Origin: Planctomycetales bacterium
GTDB lineage: Bacteria > Planctomycetota > Planctomycetia > Planctomycetales > Planctomycetaceae
DNA length: 64,000 nt
Direction: 5' to 3'
Assembly: GCA_028285345.1 (NCBI GenBank)
Contig: JANQPT010000041.1
Location: forward strand, 186,001-250,000
Position 1 is the first letter of the stretch. Each line of letters starts with the position of its first letter. A program made the position numbers and the translations under genes. The notes beneath the pieces were generated by a model. The model was not told the DNA's origin. It saw only the letters and a list, made by a program, of their open reading frames with translations, and did not search any database. Below are positions 11,101 to 18,889 of this stretch, in pieces.

Positions 11101-14100
11101 AGGTCAGCCAACTGCGGCAACTGATCGACCGCATGATTCGCCTGCGCTTTGATGTGCTCTGGTCGACGGTCGAACACCCGGAAAAGTTGACCAGAACAAA
11201 GCAGATCGAGCGCACTGCGGAACTGATGCAGCAGGCCAAGACAGAATTGGCCGCCCGCCTGGCGCAAGAAGCCGCCAAACAGCAACCGCCGCTGGCCGAC
11301 TGGATCAAAGTGGAGCGGATGTACCTCGATGTGATTCTTGAGCAGAATCTGGTGCAAGTCATTGCCGAGTGTTGGCAGCGATTGGGGGATGCGCCACCGG
11401 TGTTCAAGCAAGACGACGAAGATCCACTGGCCGCTGCGAATGCGGTGCTCCGCGAGCGTGCACTACTCACGTTGATGAATTTGGCGGCCCGCAAATCGGC
11501 CGATCCGGCGCTAATCGAGCGGCTGATGAACTACCTGGATGCGGGAATCGAGTTGAAGAAACAGAGCGATGCGTGGCGATTGGCCAAATACCAACTGCTG
11601 ATCGCGCTCGATCGGCCGAAGCAGTTGGAACAGGAATTGCGCCGCTGGATTGCCGCGAGCGAGAACCCCGGTTTCTGGCGGATCACGTTGGCGAAATTGA
11701 TGGCTGAAACGGGTGAGATCGACGCCGCGATCCAACTGTTTGAGACGGTCGAGCGGGACGAGCAGCTCAGTCCCGGCGATTACCGCGTGCTGGCGTCCTG
11801 GTACATGGTGCTCGACCGCCGAGGTGACTACGAGCGAGCGGTTTTGAGAATCTTCGAGTCGAGCAGCGAGAATCAGCTTTGGAGCTATCTCCAGCAGCAA
11901 TTACGGCTTCAACAGCAGCAGGGAGGCGGCGGGCGCTCGGCGCCGATCGAGCCGTCAGTGCTCAGCGCGTTTCGCAATCTGCTCCGTCGCTCGTCATCGC
12001 CACAGCGGCATCTAGGACTGCTGCGACAATACTATCAGATCAATCACGAATTCCGCCTGTTGGAGGGGCTGGCCGAGGCCGTGATTGGATACACGCCGGA
12101 GCGGATCTATCCCTTTCTGCAGGGCATGACGCAAGTCTTGAACGAGGTCCGCGACGAGGCGACGTCCGATGAAATCCTCAAACAGATTGAGATTGTCCGC
12201 CAACGCGCGAGAACGGACACCGACCGCCGTGCTCTCGATCTGCTCGAAGCACTCGTCGAGCGGCGGGCGGCGGAATTGCAGAATCAACCGCAGTCACACA
12301 CCGACGCCGCACTGGCGGCGATGCAACGTGCATTCGACCGCCAGTGGGCGCCCGGTGAGCGTCGGTTGATGGCCGATTGGCTGCATGGGCTGGGTGTGAT
12401 CTCGCAGCGCGAACTTGCCAAAGAGCAGTTGCGGGAATTGCACGTGCTCTATCATCAAGAAGCGCCCGGCTCGCGCGACCGGCTGCACGTCGGTCTACAT
12501 CTGGCCAACTCCGCTTGGAACTACGGAGAACAGGAAAAAGCGCTGGGGTGGCTAGAGGTTTCGCTACGGGAATATAAGCGCAACCTGCAGGGCCGCTGGC
12601 CGCATGATGTCGAGACTCCATTGATGACTTACATCTCTTATCTGGAAAATATGGGACGGTTCGCGCAAGGTGAAACCGTGCTCAAACATTGGATTCCACT
12701 GTTGCAGCGGGATTCACTCAAGAACCGGCTCAACGGCCTGTATCGCAGCGCGTTGGCCCGCGATGGTGAAGTCTCGCTCGGCCGCGGCGCGGAACTGTAC
12801 CGCAACCTGCACCAACTTCTGAAACAGGAAATCGCGGCGGCAAGCGATGCCGAACGCAGCGTGAGAATTCAAACCCTCTGTGATCTGTATCTGACGGCTC
12901 ATCAGAAGCATATCGCCGCCGCACAGGAAGACCTTAAAGGCTTCGCGTTCGGCGAACTGCCGCAGATTCAGCAGCACCAGCGGCGACGTTATGAGCAGAT
13001 CGTCACCAAGACCACCGATGCGCTTCAGAATGTGCTCGGCCGCTACGACGCATTGGCGTTTTTGATCGACAGCATGCAAAACGAACCGGCTCGGTTTCGC
13101 TACATCGATCGCGACAGCTGGCAGCTCTATTCCCAACGTCTCGGTGATCTGCGGCAAGAACTGAAGGATATCGGTGATCTGACCAAACCGTTGCTCGAGA
13201 TCGTCACACGTGAGCTCCGGCGGGATCTGCGGACGCGTCAATCACGGAATCGCGAAATGTACTTCCATGGATACTCTGAGTTCTGGGCGGAACAGCGCGA
13301 CGCGTTCGCCGCGGTTGCCGAAGAGGTCTTGGCAGCACACGGCGACTCTTCGACGATCGTACCCTATGTCGCCAATTATCTGTATTACGGTTTGGAGCGT
13401 TACGATCGGGCGATTCAGATCTATTTTCAGGCGGAGGACCGTGGGCTGCTCGACGACAACGCGCGCTACGCGCTGGTGTTGGCGTTGCAGAATCGGCAGC
13501 GGCATGGAGAGTCGATTCCCCTGCTCCGCAAACTGGTAGAGCATCAACCGGACAATCGAGAGTACCGAGGCCGGCTCATGGAGGCCTACCACTATGCCAA
13601 GCGCCCCGCCGATCTCCTGGCCTTCGTGGATGAGACCGATGCGTACTTCAATACCGGCCAGCGCTGGCACGAGCAAAACATCATTACGTTGGCCCGCGGC
13701 TGTCTGCTCGGCGGACTCAACGAACGAGCGGTCGCCTATTTCGAGGAAGCAATCGGGCAGCGTAAACGATCAAATCCCCGGCGCGTCGGCGACGGAACGT
13801 TGTCGACGTACTACGCCGAACTGTCGACCGCCTACTCCCGAATGAAGAACACATCCGAAGCAGTCAATGCCGCCTGTGAAGCAATTATCAGTTGGGGACC
13901 TCAGCATCGAAATCGCCAACAGGCGCTCGATGCGCTCATCAACGTTCTGACCGACGCCCCCGACCGCGACGCCTATGCCGCCCAGCTTGACAAGAAAGCA
14001 AAACAGAAGGGGCAAGACAGCCCAATCATTCGTAAGTCGCTCGGCCAAGCCTATATGCGGCACAACCAGTTTCAGGCGGCGGCGAAGCAATTGCGACTCG

Positions 14101-14594
14101 CACAGGACCTGCAACCTGAAGATTGGCAGACGCAGCAACTGCTGCTGGAGTGCTATCAAAAACTGGGCGACCAGCCGCAGATCATTGACCAGTTACTGAT
14201 GATGGTCAAAATGCGGCCGCGGGAGATTCAGTACTATCAGCAGTTGGGTGAACAATTCGGCGACGACGCTGCGCAGCAAGAGCGGGCGTTCACGTCGATT
14301 GTGGAATCTATGCCTGCGGAAAGCGAAACCCACGCGCTACTGGCGGAGATTCGCCAGTCGCAAGACCGCTGGCAGGAGGCCGCGGAGCAGTGGCGGGCCG
14401 TGGCGGACATTCGCAAATTGGAGCCGACGGGGTTGCTGGGTTTGGCGCGAGCACAGATTCATCTTCAGCAATGGCCGCAAGCAGAGCGAACGATTGAAAA
14501 GCTCCGCAGCACAAGTTGGCCGGAGCGGTTTAAGGACGTCAAGCAGCAGACGCGACAGCTGGAGCGCGACATCCGCAGTCGAACGTCTCCGTAG
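5130..14594 (+). CDS. Giant membrane protein: anti-sigma-like N-terminus, FecR-like, VIT, vWA, LolA-like, TPR
   Basis: Product of 3154 residues. Residues 1-67 are cytoplasmic and charged and carry PPDEEFLAELRQKSAQEF, a pattern seen in proteins encoded beside planctomycete ECF sigma factors. One membrane helix follows (about 68-92). Outside, in order: a LolA-like strand region (about 99-250), a FecR-like segment (about 290-390, LKPGDWLRTDIRGANAAAVR) and a VIT domain (about 397-545, EETFVNHTGNRMEGVFHFPL). Next is a vWA domain (about 664-838) with a complete MIDAS (DTSGS from Asp673, GWTDL, VGDG). A Gly/Arg/Tyr-rich linker (about 1020-1260) and a second LolA-like region (about 1284-1478) follow. 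The rest (about 1500-3154) is TPR-like helical repeats. It overlaps the sigma factor gene by 11 nt. A role as anti-sigma factor fused to an envelope sensor or scaffold is inferred; the domains themselves are clear. Confidence 0.85.
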   Translation: MTGDYSTNPSSEDERIDELLSTLDNDALPPDEEFLAELRQKSAQEFLRHAQAAKQPEAQATAPVVWKARSVAVAVATLLLCAGLLLMPLMHTQLPPAFGEVLDALANADTLHLQVTRDGKTEELWVRQPGQVRLQSDGNRYRIAQGSRLWRIDESANSAAEEDSPYFASADAPIDVLKLIELQELQQREAQFKKRPAGRARRDGKDCHVYHAYLTNADASELRIDAFVEIETSRLRGLVTNVRRKGQFVPLSEVRVLALNRPIDDDKFLVGTHLTEDGRIGKIVDAEGLVTLKPVMNRRWTPVAGAMLLKPGDWLRTDIRGANAAAVRLEGGTQITLGPGSLLELIKPNDVRLLQGEAQFVAGEKGCTLRGPGEHVVELNEKAFYRIDGDKLADVAEMPKWLAGFEGATVNESLGSLIANVDGRNVPLTVGEHIVRVEIRDQIARTTIEETFVNHTGNRMEGVFHFPLPPDASIAGFGMWIGGELVEADVVEKQRAREIYETILREKRDPGLLEWQGGNIFKARVFPILPHSEKRIKITYTQVLPLQGNRYRYSYGLQSEMLKQTPLRELSIDLKVHSALPLASIKSPTHDTRTELTGNSGHLEFTAQEYRPERDFEAVIEVADRQADVVVIPHQRGEDGYFLLQVMPPAAEGALVRDLLPNSRPLDLLLVADTSGSMDPSQRAKQEEFIATLLSSLSPRDRFNIICCDVAPHVLFKEPVAATAENREAVEAFLSARLSLGWTDLEAAFRNVMQQVQKETQVIYVGDGIVTAKNADANDFANRLQRMYADQGTFHAVATGNSYESIVLKTLAALGGGSWRAITGESGPRETAVELLKEMSQPVLKDIELEFQGLQVAAVYPQQLPNVPAGRQQIVLGRYLPEGNDQVGEVIVSGTLGGEQVRYRSRITLAEAEEGNSFIPRLWARKHLDQLLAQGRSQEIQNEIINLSEEFHIMTPYTSLLVLETDADRERFKVKRRFQMRGGERFFAKGREDANYELRQKQIKLAGNWRLELRKSVLQHLSGMGRNLGWTAQPSRRPSRLMLGGLGQNRDFGSTRGLRGRGMLRGSERYWYNTEASSPALDFVPVNRWNMLANDQFYFIDGDGVQNGQWYEEDVIDLELNAINLPAVQSGLDPINSSIGRSLPSAYYLRDDLLSLSYGSSSEFDRPIVSDMPLSVSNRFDAYGGFRFYPSEPQPGRRRLVQDGPSNTFFAAPRSIPLAAKPFAAGGYYGGSRIQFFEGREFSDRLVQLDNWLQRILPPLPGVPPIINYPPADGWTPEALQLAQSLSRRDQLAKLKTGLVIAQTHEYFEPRWRRTSAKRTRLELVSPKAWLTREERAGSQTFTHWCDEKQRGILSAAFGLGQVRDSKPRDLKHPPLSMHDYSWGRLEQQYRDHTPEIRDAGENRVELVLTVKRKTTSSTTFLIDTARNVVLKVTNRHDGHVTSTTEFSDFVEAGGGWWARQIETKNDRNERTQLVLQSISELEQQAFAERYTQELSAREHALLLPQPLPTVLAARKAVAGGEADFADYLTMLLHATATQQWDRAWELMPGAQQAAADKPGFRWIRDQLLRISRRHLELQQRLAVETEQLAAQPRPDDLFLAEFLYNLSQRILQRNELIELQDKQKPVFARQAAWVQGGKRWLNQRANLFQSNQQHLDAFKLYEQLAREYPHDANLQVTYARQLASRGDYTAAYAWLKKVVDEQPLWNDGERRSFRNTHADLLRRQSRYADLVEFFKDWAAEDPPGNNVYAQYLDALVWNNQVDDAEALMRDWLASALQPDPLSPAQQGRIQAAVNMTLGSGYGFRARRLLEKWEAPLAAIVRDSFEKGRSLDLANRIMQNHLFNRTDTCRAIRKELAQQFAAQIPGLSVEQVQKYVSWILPNDPEIAQETWKQVADAIEVHWNAESNEVVHRRWGDILNQIYSQRFDRDILLDFLKRRLEHSPKRYRDVNVQALFNTLLQQPWSAENEQQLFDLLPQIAAGAKPSQQLARQVSQLRQLIDRMIRLRFDVLWSTVEHPEKLTRTKQIERTAELMQQAKTELAARLAQEAAKQQPPLADWIKVERMYLDVILEQNLVQVIAECWQRLGDAPPVFKQDDEDPLAAANAVLRERALLTLMNLAARKSADPALIERLMNYLDAGIELKKQSDAWRLAKYQLLIALDRPKQLEQELRRWIAASENPGFWRITLAKLMAETGEIDAAIQLFETVERDEQLSPGDYRVLASWYMVLDRRGDYERAVLRIFESSSENQLWSYLQQQLRLQQQQGGGGRSAPIEPSVLSAFRNLLRRSSSPQRHLGLLRQYYQINHEFRLLEGLAEAVIGYTPERIYPFLQGMTQVLNEVRDEATSDEILKQIEIVRQRARTDTDRRALDLLEALVERRAAELQNQPQSHTDAALAAMQRAFDRQWAPGERRLMADWLHGLGVISQRELAKEQLRELHVLYHQEAPGSRDRLHVGLHLANSAWNYGEQEKALGWLEVSLREYKRNLQGRWPHDVETPLMTYISYLENMGRFAQGETVLKHWIPLLQRDSLKNRLNGLYRSALARDGEVSLGRGAELYRNLHQLLKQEIAAASDAERSVRIQTLCDLYLTAHQKHIAAAQEDLKGFAFGELPQIQQHQRRRYEQIVTKTTDALQNVLGRYDALAFLIDSMQNEPARFRYIDRDSWQLYSQRLGDLRQELKDIGDLTKPLLEIVTRELRRDLRTRQSRNREMYFHGYSEFWAEQRDAFAAVAEEVLAAHGDSSTIVPYVANYLYYGLERYDRAIQIYFQAEDRGLLDDNARYALVLALQNRQRHGESIPLLRKLVEHQPDNREYRGRLMEAYHYAKRPADLLAFVDETDAYFNTGQRWHEQNIITLARGCLLGGLNERAVAYFEEAIGQRKRSNPRRVGDGTLSTYYAELSTAYSRMKNTSEAVNAACEAIISWGPQHRNRQQALDALINVLTDAPDRDAYAAQLDKKAKQKGQDSPIIRKSLGQAYMRHNQFQAAAKQLRLAQDLQPEDWQTQQLLLECYQKLGDQPQIIDQLLMMVKMRPREIQYYQQLGEQFGDDAAQQERAFTSIVESMPAESETHALLAEIRQSQDRWQEAAEQWRAVADIRKLEPTGLLGLARAQIHLQQWPQAERTIEKLRSTSWPERFKDVKQQTRQLERDIRSRTSP

Positions 14595-14610
14595 TCGAGA
14601 GGAACCAATC

Positions 14611-15387
14611 ATGTCGGCACAAGCAAATCGCACGCTGAATCCGATGAGATCAGTCGCTCACTGGGCGGTCATCATCAATTCGGCTGTGCTGCTGGTTTTG
14701 ACGATCGAAATTGGCAGCCTCTCAGCCGGCGGATGGAGTTCGAAGATCGCATCAACAGGGAAGGACGTCATCGAAATGGGTCATTGGCCCAAGGGAACTC
14801 TCGATGTTCTCAATGACCGCACGCGCGCCGACGGATGGCATGACGGCTTCTCGGAGTGGCCTAACGATGTCGTCCATTACTGCTTCACGGTGAAAGAGAC
14901 TGCAGAGCTGAATCAACTGCTCGTCAAGTTTGGCAAGATCAAATCGTTGGAGTTGGACATCCGGCTATGTCCCATGAAGGAGACACGAGGGCTCGGCTGG
15001 GTGACTCGGCTGAAAGAGGGCAACGGCACGGTGGCGGTTTTTTCAATCGGCCATCAGGAACAGATCAAGCAGTGGTACGAACGATTGGGCCCGGAGAAGA
15101 AGTTCGGGCAGATCGAGTTTGCCAAGATGCCCGAAGCGGTCCCGCCCACGATGACAATCTACGTCGAACACCCGGCGGTTGTACTGGACAAGCTTAAGAT
15201 CCCCGTGCGGTGCAACATCGAATTGGGACGCCCGCCGCTCTTCAAAGACATGAACATGAAGCCAAATCTCCAAAAGAAGAAGAGTTCCAAGCCTGAGGAA
15301 ACTCCCACCATTAAGGCGATCCACAACTTTATCGCTCAGCACAACAAGCGACGGAATGCAGCGGACGACTCGAAACCTGCCAAGTGA
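14611..15387 (+). CDS. Membrane-anchored or secreted protein of unknown function (sigma operon)
   Basis: Product of 258 residues, not recognised. ATG at 14611 follows a GAGAGGA ribosome binding site and lies 16 nt after the stop of the giant protein, so it should be in the same transcript. A longer frame open from 14248 runs inside the giant gene and is rejected. There is one N-terminal hydrophobic segment (about residues 17-38, WAVIINSAVLLVLTIEIG), either a signal peptide or an anchor. The mature region opens with MGHWPKGTLDVLND, contains FTVKETAELNQLLVKF, and ends in a Lys-rich tail. The next gene product has a matching opening (GTWPKDW) and a similar IRVPDAETFQKIWPAVLKL segment, so the two may be distant paralogues. 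Confidence 0.75.
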   Translation: MSAQANRTLNPMRSVAHWAVIINSAVLLVLTIEIGSLSAGGWSSKIASTGKDVIEMGHWPKGTLDVLNDRTRADGWHDGFSEWPNDVVHYCFTVKETAELNQLLVKFGKIKSLELDIRLCPMKETRGLGWVTRLKEGNGTVAVFSIGHQEQIKQWYERLGPEKKFGQIEFAKMPEAVPPTMTIYVEHPAVVLDKLKIPVRCNIELGRPPLFKDMNMKPNLQKKKSSKPEETPTIKAIHNFIAQHNKRRNAADDSKPAK

Positions 15388-15405
15388 ATCCATGGAGCGT
15401 GTCAC

Positions 15406-16107
15406 ATGAACCGTATTGTCATCTGCTTGATATTTGTAATGAATGCGTTGCCAGATCCCGCGACTGCTTCAGCGGCAGTGATGGTCCATGAAGAGGGAAC
15501 TTGGCCCAAAGACTGGCCCACGGAACTTGAACCGTTGCGCAAGTCCTCGCGCACGATTGATGTGGCGACCGGAATCCAGCAGAAGATCTACGAAATCCGT
15601 GTTCCCGACGCCGAAACCTTTCAGAAAATCTGGCCCGCCGTGCTGAAGCTGCGCACACCGGGAAGCCCGCTGATGCTCGACCGAACTCAAGCGGGTGCGG
15701 TCAACGGCTTCCTGCACAACAAAGCGGGCACGATTCGCGTCTATGCGCCGACCGGCTCTCACAGGACTGCAAAGCCGTTCGACATTCTCAATCCGCCCGA
15801 CATCGAGGAGCTGATACGTGAAGGCCGCGCACTGCGTGTTGCGGCGCCTTGGCCCAAGGAGATCGTCGGCACAAATGGTGAATTGCCGGAATACGTCGTC
15901 TCGGAACTGCGCGACGGACGGATGAGGTGGGTCGCCGGCGATCCGCACGACAAAGCCAATCGTCCGCGCGGGTTCTACTATCGCGCCCGAATCGACATTG
16001 GCTTAGTTGTGGACGGCAAGATCATCGACCTCAACCAAGTCCGCTTGCCCGACGGCGTGCGGGTGTTTGATCGTCGTTTCGATGATGAGCAGCGAAATCA
16101 GAAATGA
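15406..16107 (+). CDS. Secreted protein of unknown function (sigma operon)
   Basis: Product of 233 residues. ATG at 15406 has a GGAG site at 15394-15397 and lies 18 nt after the previous gene, making it the probable last gene of the sigma operon. A signal peptide is visible (MNRIVICLIFVMNALPDPAT, then ASA). The mature part starts with EEGTWPKDWPTELEPLRK, continues with IYEIRVPDAETFQKIWPAV, and has an Arg/Asp-rich C-terminal half (GFYYRARIDIGLVVDGKIID). The opening and the helix after it resemble the protein encoded just before. No enzyme motif is visible. Its placement suggests an extracytoplasmic partner or target of the sigma factor and giant protein module. Confidence 0.75.
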   Translation: MNRIVICLIFVMNALPDPATASAAVMVHEEGTWPKDWPTELEPLRKSSRTIDVATGIQQKIYEIRVPDAETFQKIWPAVLKLRTPGSPLMLDRTQAGAVNGFLHNKAGTIRVYAPTGSHRTAKPFDILNPPDIEELIREGRALRVAAPWPKEIVGTNGELPEYVVSELRDGRMRWVAGDPHDKANRPRGFYYRARIDIGLVVDGKIIDLNQVRLPDGVRVFDRRFDDEQRNQK

Positions 16108-16157
16108 CGACCGCGCGGATCGCAGCCTGGGGTCGAAAACTCCCGGCAACCGGTGTT

Positions 16158-17165
16158 TCAACCCGAGTTGCCTTCCTTTTCCTTGTAGCGGGAACTGGCC
16201 TGCTTCAGCTGCCGCTTTTCGGATTCCGTGAGTGCATCCATTCCTTTTTCGTGCAGCTTGGCCAAGATCGCGTCGACTTCCTGCTCGTTCTGGCGGATCG
16301 CCAACGCCTCGCGTTCTTGTCTGGCGGCGAGCCGCTTGGACTTCCAGCGGGCGAAGAATCCCTGACGTTTGGGACGCGGCTCGTCGGACTGTTCCAGCGA
16401 CGTATAGCCCTGGGAGAAGTCGTACCCCAAAAAGGAGTCGTCGAAATGTTCGCCCATCTGCAGGCGCTGGTGATCCATCACGCAGTAGATCACAATAATC
16501 AGCACGAAGCTCAGTGCGAGCGAATGGTGCCCGACCACGGCGGCCATGCCAACCAGCAGCGCAATTGCGAAGCTGACGATGATTGAGATCGTGGTTCCTC
16601 GGGTGCTCCCCAAGCGGTCGATCAGCACGGTGCGCAGCATCTGCCCGCCGTCGAGCGGACTAGCCGGCAGCAAATTGAGAACGAGCAACAAAAAGTTCAA
16701 GTGGAAGCCGAGCAGGATGAAATTGTCCAGCATGTTTCCGGCGGCAAATGCCTCCGCGGAAATCGGCGCCTGCCAAGGAATAAACGCGTTCTTCAGTAGC
16801 GGGGAGCGATAGAGAAACGGAAACAGCAACGCACAGAGGAACAAGTTCACTGCCGGCCCGGAAGCGGTGGTGATCAGCTTGGCGCGGGTGTTGCTGCCGG
16901 GTGAGACCATCGCCAATCCGCCCAAGGGCCAGATGATGATCTCGTCGCCGATGCCACCGGTGCTCCGTGCGCCGAAGATGTGTCCAAACTCGTGCAGCAG
17001 CACGCTGACAAACAGCAGCGCCGAGAGAACCATGCCCATCGGAAAGCCGAAATAGAGGCAAATGCCCAACACGGCCAATGGAAAGAAAACGCTCACGTAC
17101 ACTTGGGTGGAAAACCAAGTGCCGATGCTGAATCGCCATCCAAAGGGATTTGTTGAGTAATTCAT
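16158..17165 (-). CDS. M50 (site-2 protease family) membrane metallopeptidase
   Basis: Product of 335 residues with about six membrane segments in the first 250. The zinc site is intact: HEFGH at residues 58-62, with the third ligand in the NLLPASPLDGG motif (Asp172). This is the hallmark of intramembrane proteases of the S2P/SpoIVFB group. A cytoplasmic Lys/Arg/Glu-rich tail follows (about 260-335). It contains VDAILAKLHEKGMDALTESE, a motif I associate with the C-terminal DUF6576 tail of rhomboid-family proteins. There is no CBS or PDZ domain. S2P enzymes often cleave anti-sigma factors, and a sigma/anti-sigma-like operon ends 50 bp away on the other strand. A functional link is only a guess. 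Confidence 0.88.
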   Translation of the reverse strand: MNYSTNPFGWRFSIGTWFSTQVYVSVFFPLAVLGICLYFGFPMGMVLSALLFVSVLLHEFGHIFGARSTGGIGDEIIIWPLGGLAMVSPGSNTRAKLITTASGPAVNLFLCALLFPFLYRSPLLKNAFIPWQAPISAEAFAAGNMLDNFILLGFHLNFLLLVLNLLPASPLDGGQMLRTVLIDRLGSTRGTTISIIVSFAIALLVGMAAVVGHHSLALSFVLIIVIYCVMDHQRLQMGEHFDDSFLGYDFSQGYTSLEQSDEPRPKRQGFFARWKSKRLAARQEREALAIRQNEQEVDAILAKLHEKGMDALTESEKRQLKQASSRYKEKEGNSG

Positions 17166-17328
17166 CGGCTGCCGCCGCCGTCTCTTGTTCTCGGGTGTCG
17201 GGCCACGGGGTCCGACACGTCATGCTGGGGATTCACAACCGCAAATCCGCCGCGATTCCCCCGGCCTGCAACATTATACCTCACGACCCACCAGCCGGAA
17301 ACCTGGATCGTTGAGCCCGGCAACGCAA

Positions 17329-17358
17329 GCAGCCTCTCCGGGTGATGGGAGAGGCTGC
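17329..17358 (-). terminator. Hairpin downstream of the desaturase gene
   Basis: GCAGCCTCTCC (17329-17339) and GGAGAGGCTGC (17348-17358) form a perfect 11-bp stem with an 8-nt loop, about 40 nt after the desaturase stop on the minus strand. The T-tract is weak, so it may be a processing or Rho-type site rather than a strong intrinsic terminator. Confidence 0.5.
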
Positions 17359-17397
17359 GACTGGGATAACCAGATTGATCGTCGATCGGCCCGTGAA

Positions 17398-18423
17398 TTA
17401 AGACAGTTTCGCCGGGCCGTCCGCCAACGGGCCGAGTTCGGGGAGTTTGTCCTGAACTTTTTTGGCCAGGCCCAGTTTCTTGAGAGCCCAAATTGTCATG
17501 TACGTCATGTCGATCTCGTACCAGCGGTGGCCGTGCTTGGCGAGACGTTGGTGGGCATGGTGATTGTTGTGCCAGCCCTCACCGTAGGAGAGCAAGGCCA
17601 CCCACCACAGATTTCGTGAACGGTCGTCCGACTCGTAGTTGCGGTAGCCCCAAACGTGCGTCGCGGAGTTCACGAACCACGTGCAGTGGTAGCAGAACAC
17701 CATCCGGGCACACAGGCCCCACAGCACGAACGAGATTCCCAACCCGCCGACAACCCACTGGCCGATCGCGAACAGCAGCACGCCCAACAAGATTGGGTAG
17801 ACGGCAAACGTCTTGTCGAAGAATCGCTGTACGGGATCTTTGTAGATATCGGGCGCCCAGCGTTTGAAGTGCTGTTGCATCTCTTCCGGATCATCTTTGG
17901 GAGCGAACCAAAGCATGTGCGACCACCAAAATCCGTCGTTGGGCGAGTGCGGATCGCCTTCCCGGTCGGAAAGGACGTGATGTTTGCGGTGATTGGCTAC
18001 CCACATCAGCGGGCTTCCTTCGGCGGAGAGCATGCCGCACATCGAGAAGAAATACTTCAGCGGCCGCGGCACGACCATGCTGCCGTGCGTCAGCAGCCGG
18101 TGATAGCCGAGTGTGATTCCCCAACAGGCGGTCACGTAGTGCAGTACGACAAACGCGATCATCGCCTGCCAACTGATGAACCAAAACGCGGCGACCGCAC
18201 CAATGTGCATCACGGTCATCCAGCCGGTGACCCACCAGTTAATTCCATTGGGGAACTGCGCTTTCAAGCTGAACCGCCCCGACGCCCCCTGCAATTGCTG
18301 CCGCCGCTTCTCAAGCTCCCGCCGGCTCTGTTTCGCAGGCTGTGGCTGCGCGGCCGGAAACGTCGCCGTATCGTGGTCCCGATTGCCTGTGCGTGTCCGG
18401 ACAGATGTAGTCGTGCTTGACAC
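17398..18423 (-). CDS. Acyl-CoA/acyl-lipid delta-9-type fatty acid desaturase
   Basis: Product of 341 residues from a GTG start at 18423. That start is chosen because AAGGAGG lies 8 nt upstream. A longer TTG-initiated frame to 18441 would place this ribosome binding site inside the coding region. Residues about 25-50 are polar and basic; four membrane segments follow. The three histidine boxes that hold the di-iron centre are complete: HRLLTH (about 108-113), HRKHH (about 145-149) and HNNHH (about 285-289). The enzyme introduces a cis double bond into saturated acyl chains using oxygen and an electron donor, and so adjusts membrane fluidity. The length and box spacing fit the bacterial stearoyl-CoA desaturase group. 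It seems to be a single-gene unit with a hairpin after it. Confidence 0.93.
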   Translation of the reverse strand: MSSTTTSVRTRTGNRDHDTATFPAAQPQPAKQSRRELEKRRQQLQGASGRFSLKAQFPNGINWWVTGWMTVMHIGAVAAFWFISWQAMIAFVVLHYVTACWGITLGYHRLLTHGSMVVPRPLKYFFSMCGMLSAEGSPLMWVANHRKHHVLSDREGDPHSPNDGFWWSHMLWFAPKDDPEEMQQHFKRWAPDIYKDPVQRFFDKTFAVYPILLGVLLFAIGQWVVGGLGISFVLWGLCARMVFCYHCTWFVNSATHVWGYRNYESDDRSRNLWWVALLSYGEGWHNNHHAHQRLAKHGHRWYEIDMTYMTIWALKKLGLAKKVQDKLPELGPLADGPAKLS

Positions 18424-18889
18424 CGAAACGCCCTCCTTCAAATATTGTCTGCTCGGTTGTGGTTGCTGAACGTCGTCGGTCAGAACGCATTTCCGATGAG
18501 CAGAGAATTCTAGGGTAAAGGGCGATTTTCAGTGTCACGGTTGTGTAATAGTTGCGTAAAACTTCAGTCTTTGCGGGAAAAAGCGACCACAAATTGAAAT
18601 CGACTTATCCCGTGTTTTCACTGAAGGTTACACACACAAACGTCATCTTAAAGACAATATCAGATCATCTCAAAACGAAGATCACGCATAGTTGGAATGA
18701 GAAAACGAGTCGTCTCACGTCGCGTCTGCGCTCAAGGCCGCATTCTTGAGTCGAACGATTTGGCCGATCAAGTGGCGGTCAGGGTATGACTGATGGTAAA
18801 AAACAAATCGATCACTCGAAACTTGCCCGCCTCCATTGATTTTTGAGTGAGTGGAAACCTTCGCAAAGTGTTCGTTCGACGGGATTCCA
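18424..18889. other. Divergent intergenic region
   Basis: This 466-bp gap separates the desaturase gene (minus) from the FGE-like gene (plus), so it should hold both promoters. It is more AT-rich than its neighbours. I see no RNA gene, clear operator or repeat. The desaturase ribosome binding site sits at its left edge. Confidence 0.5.
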
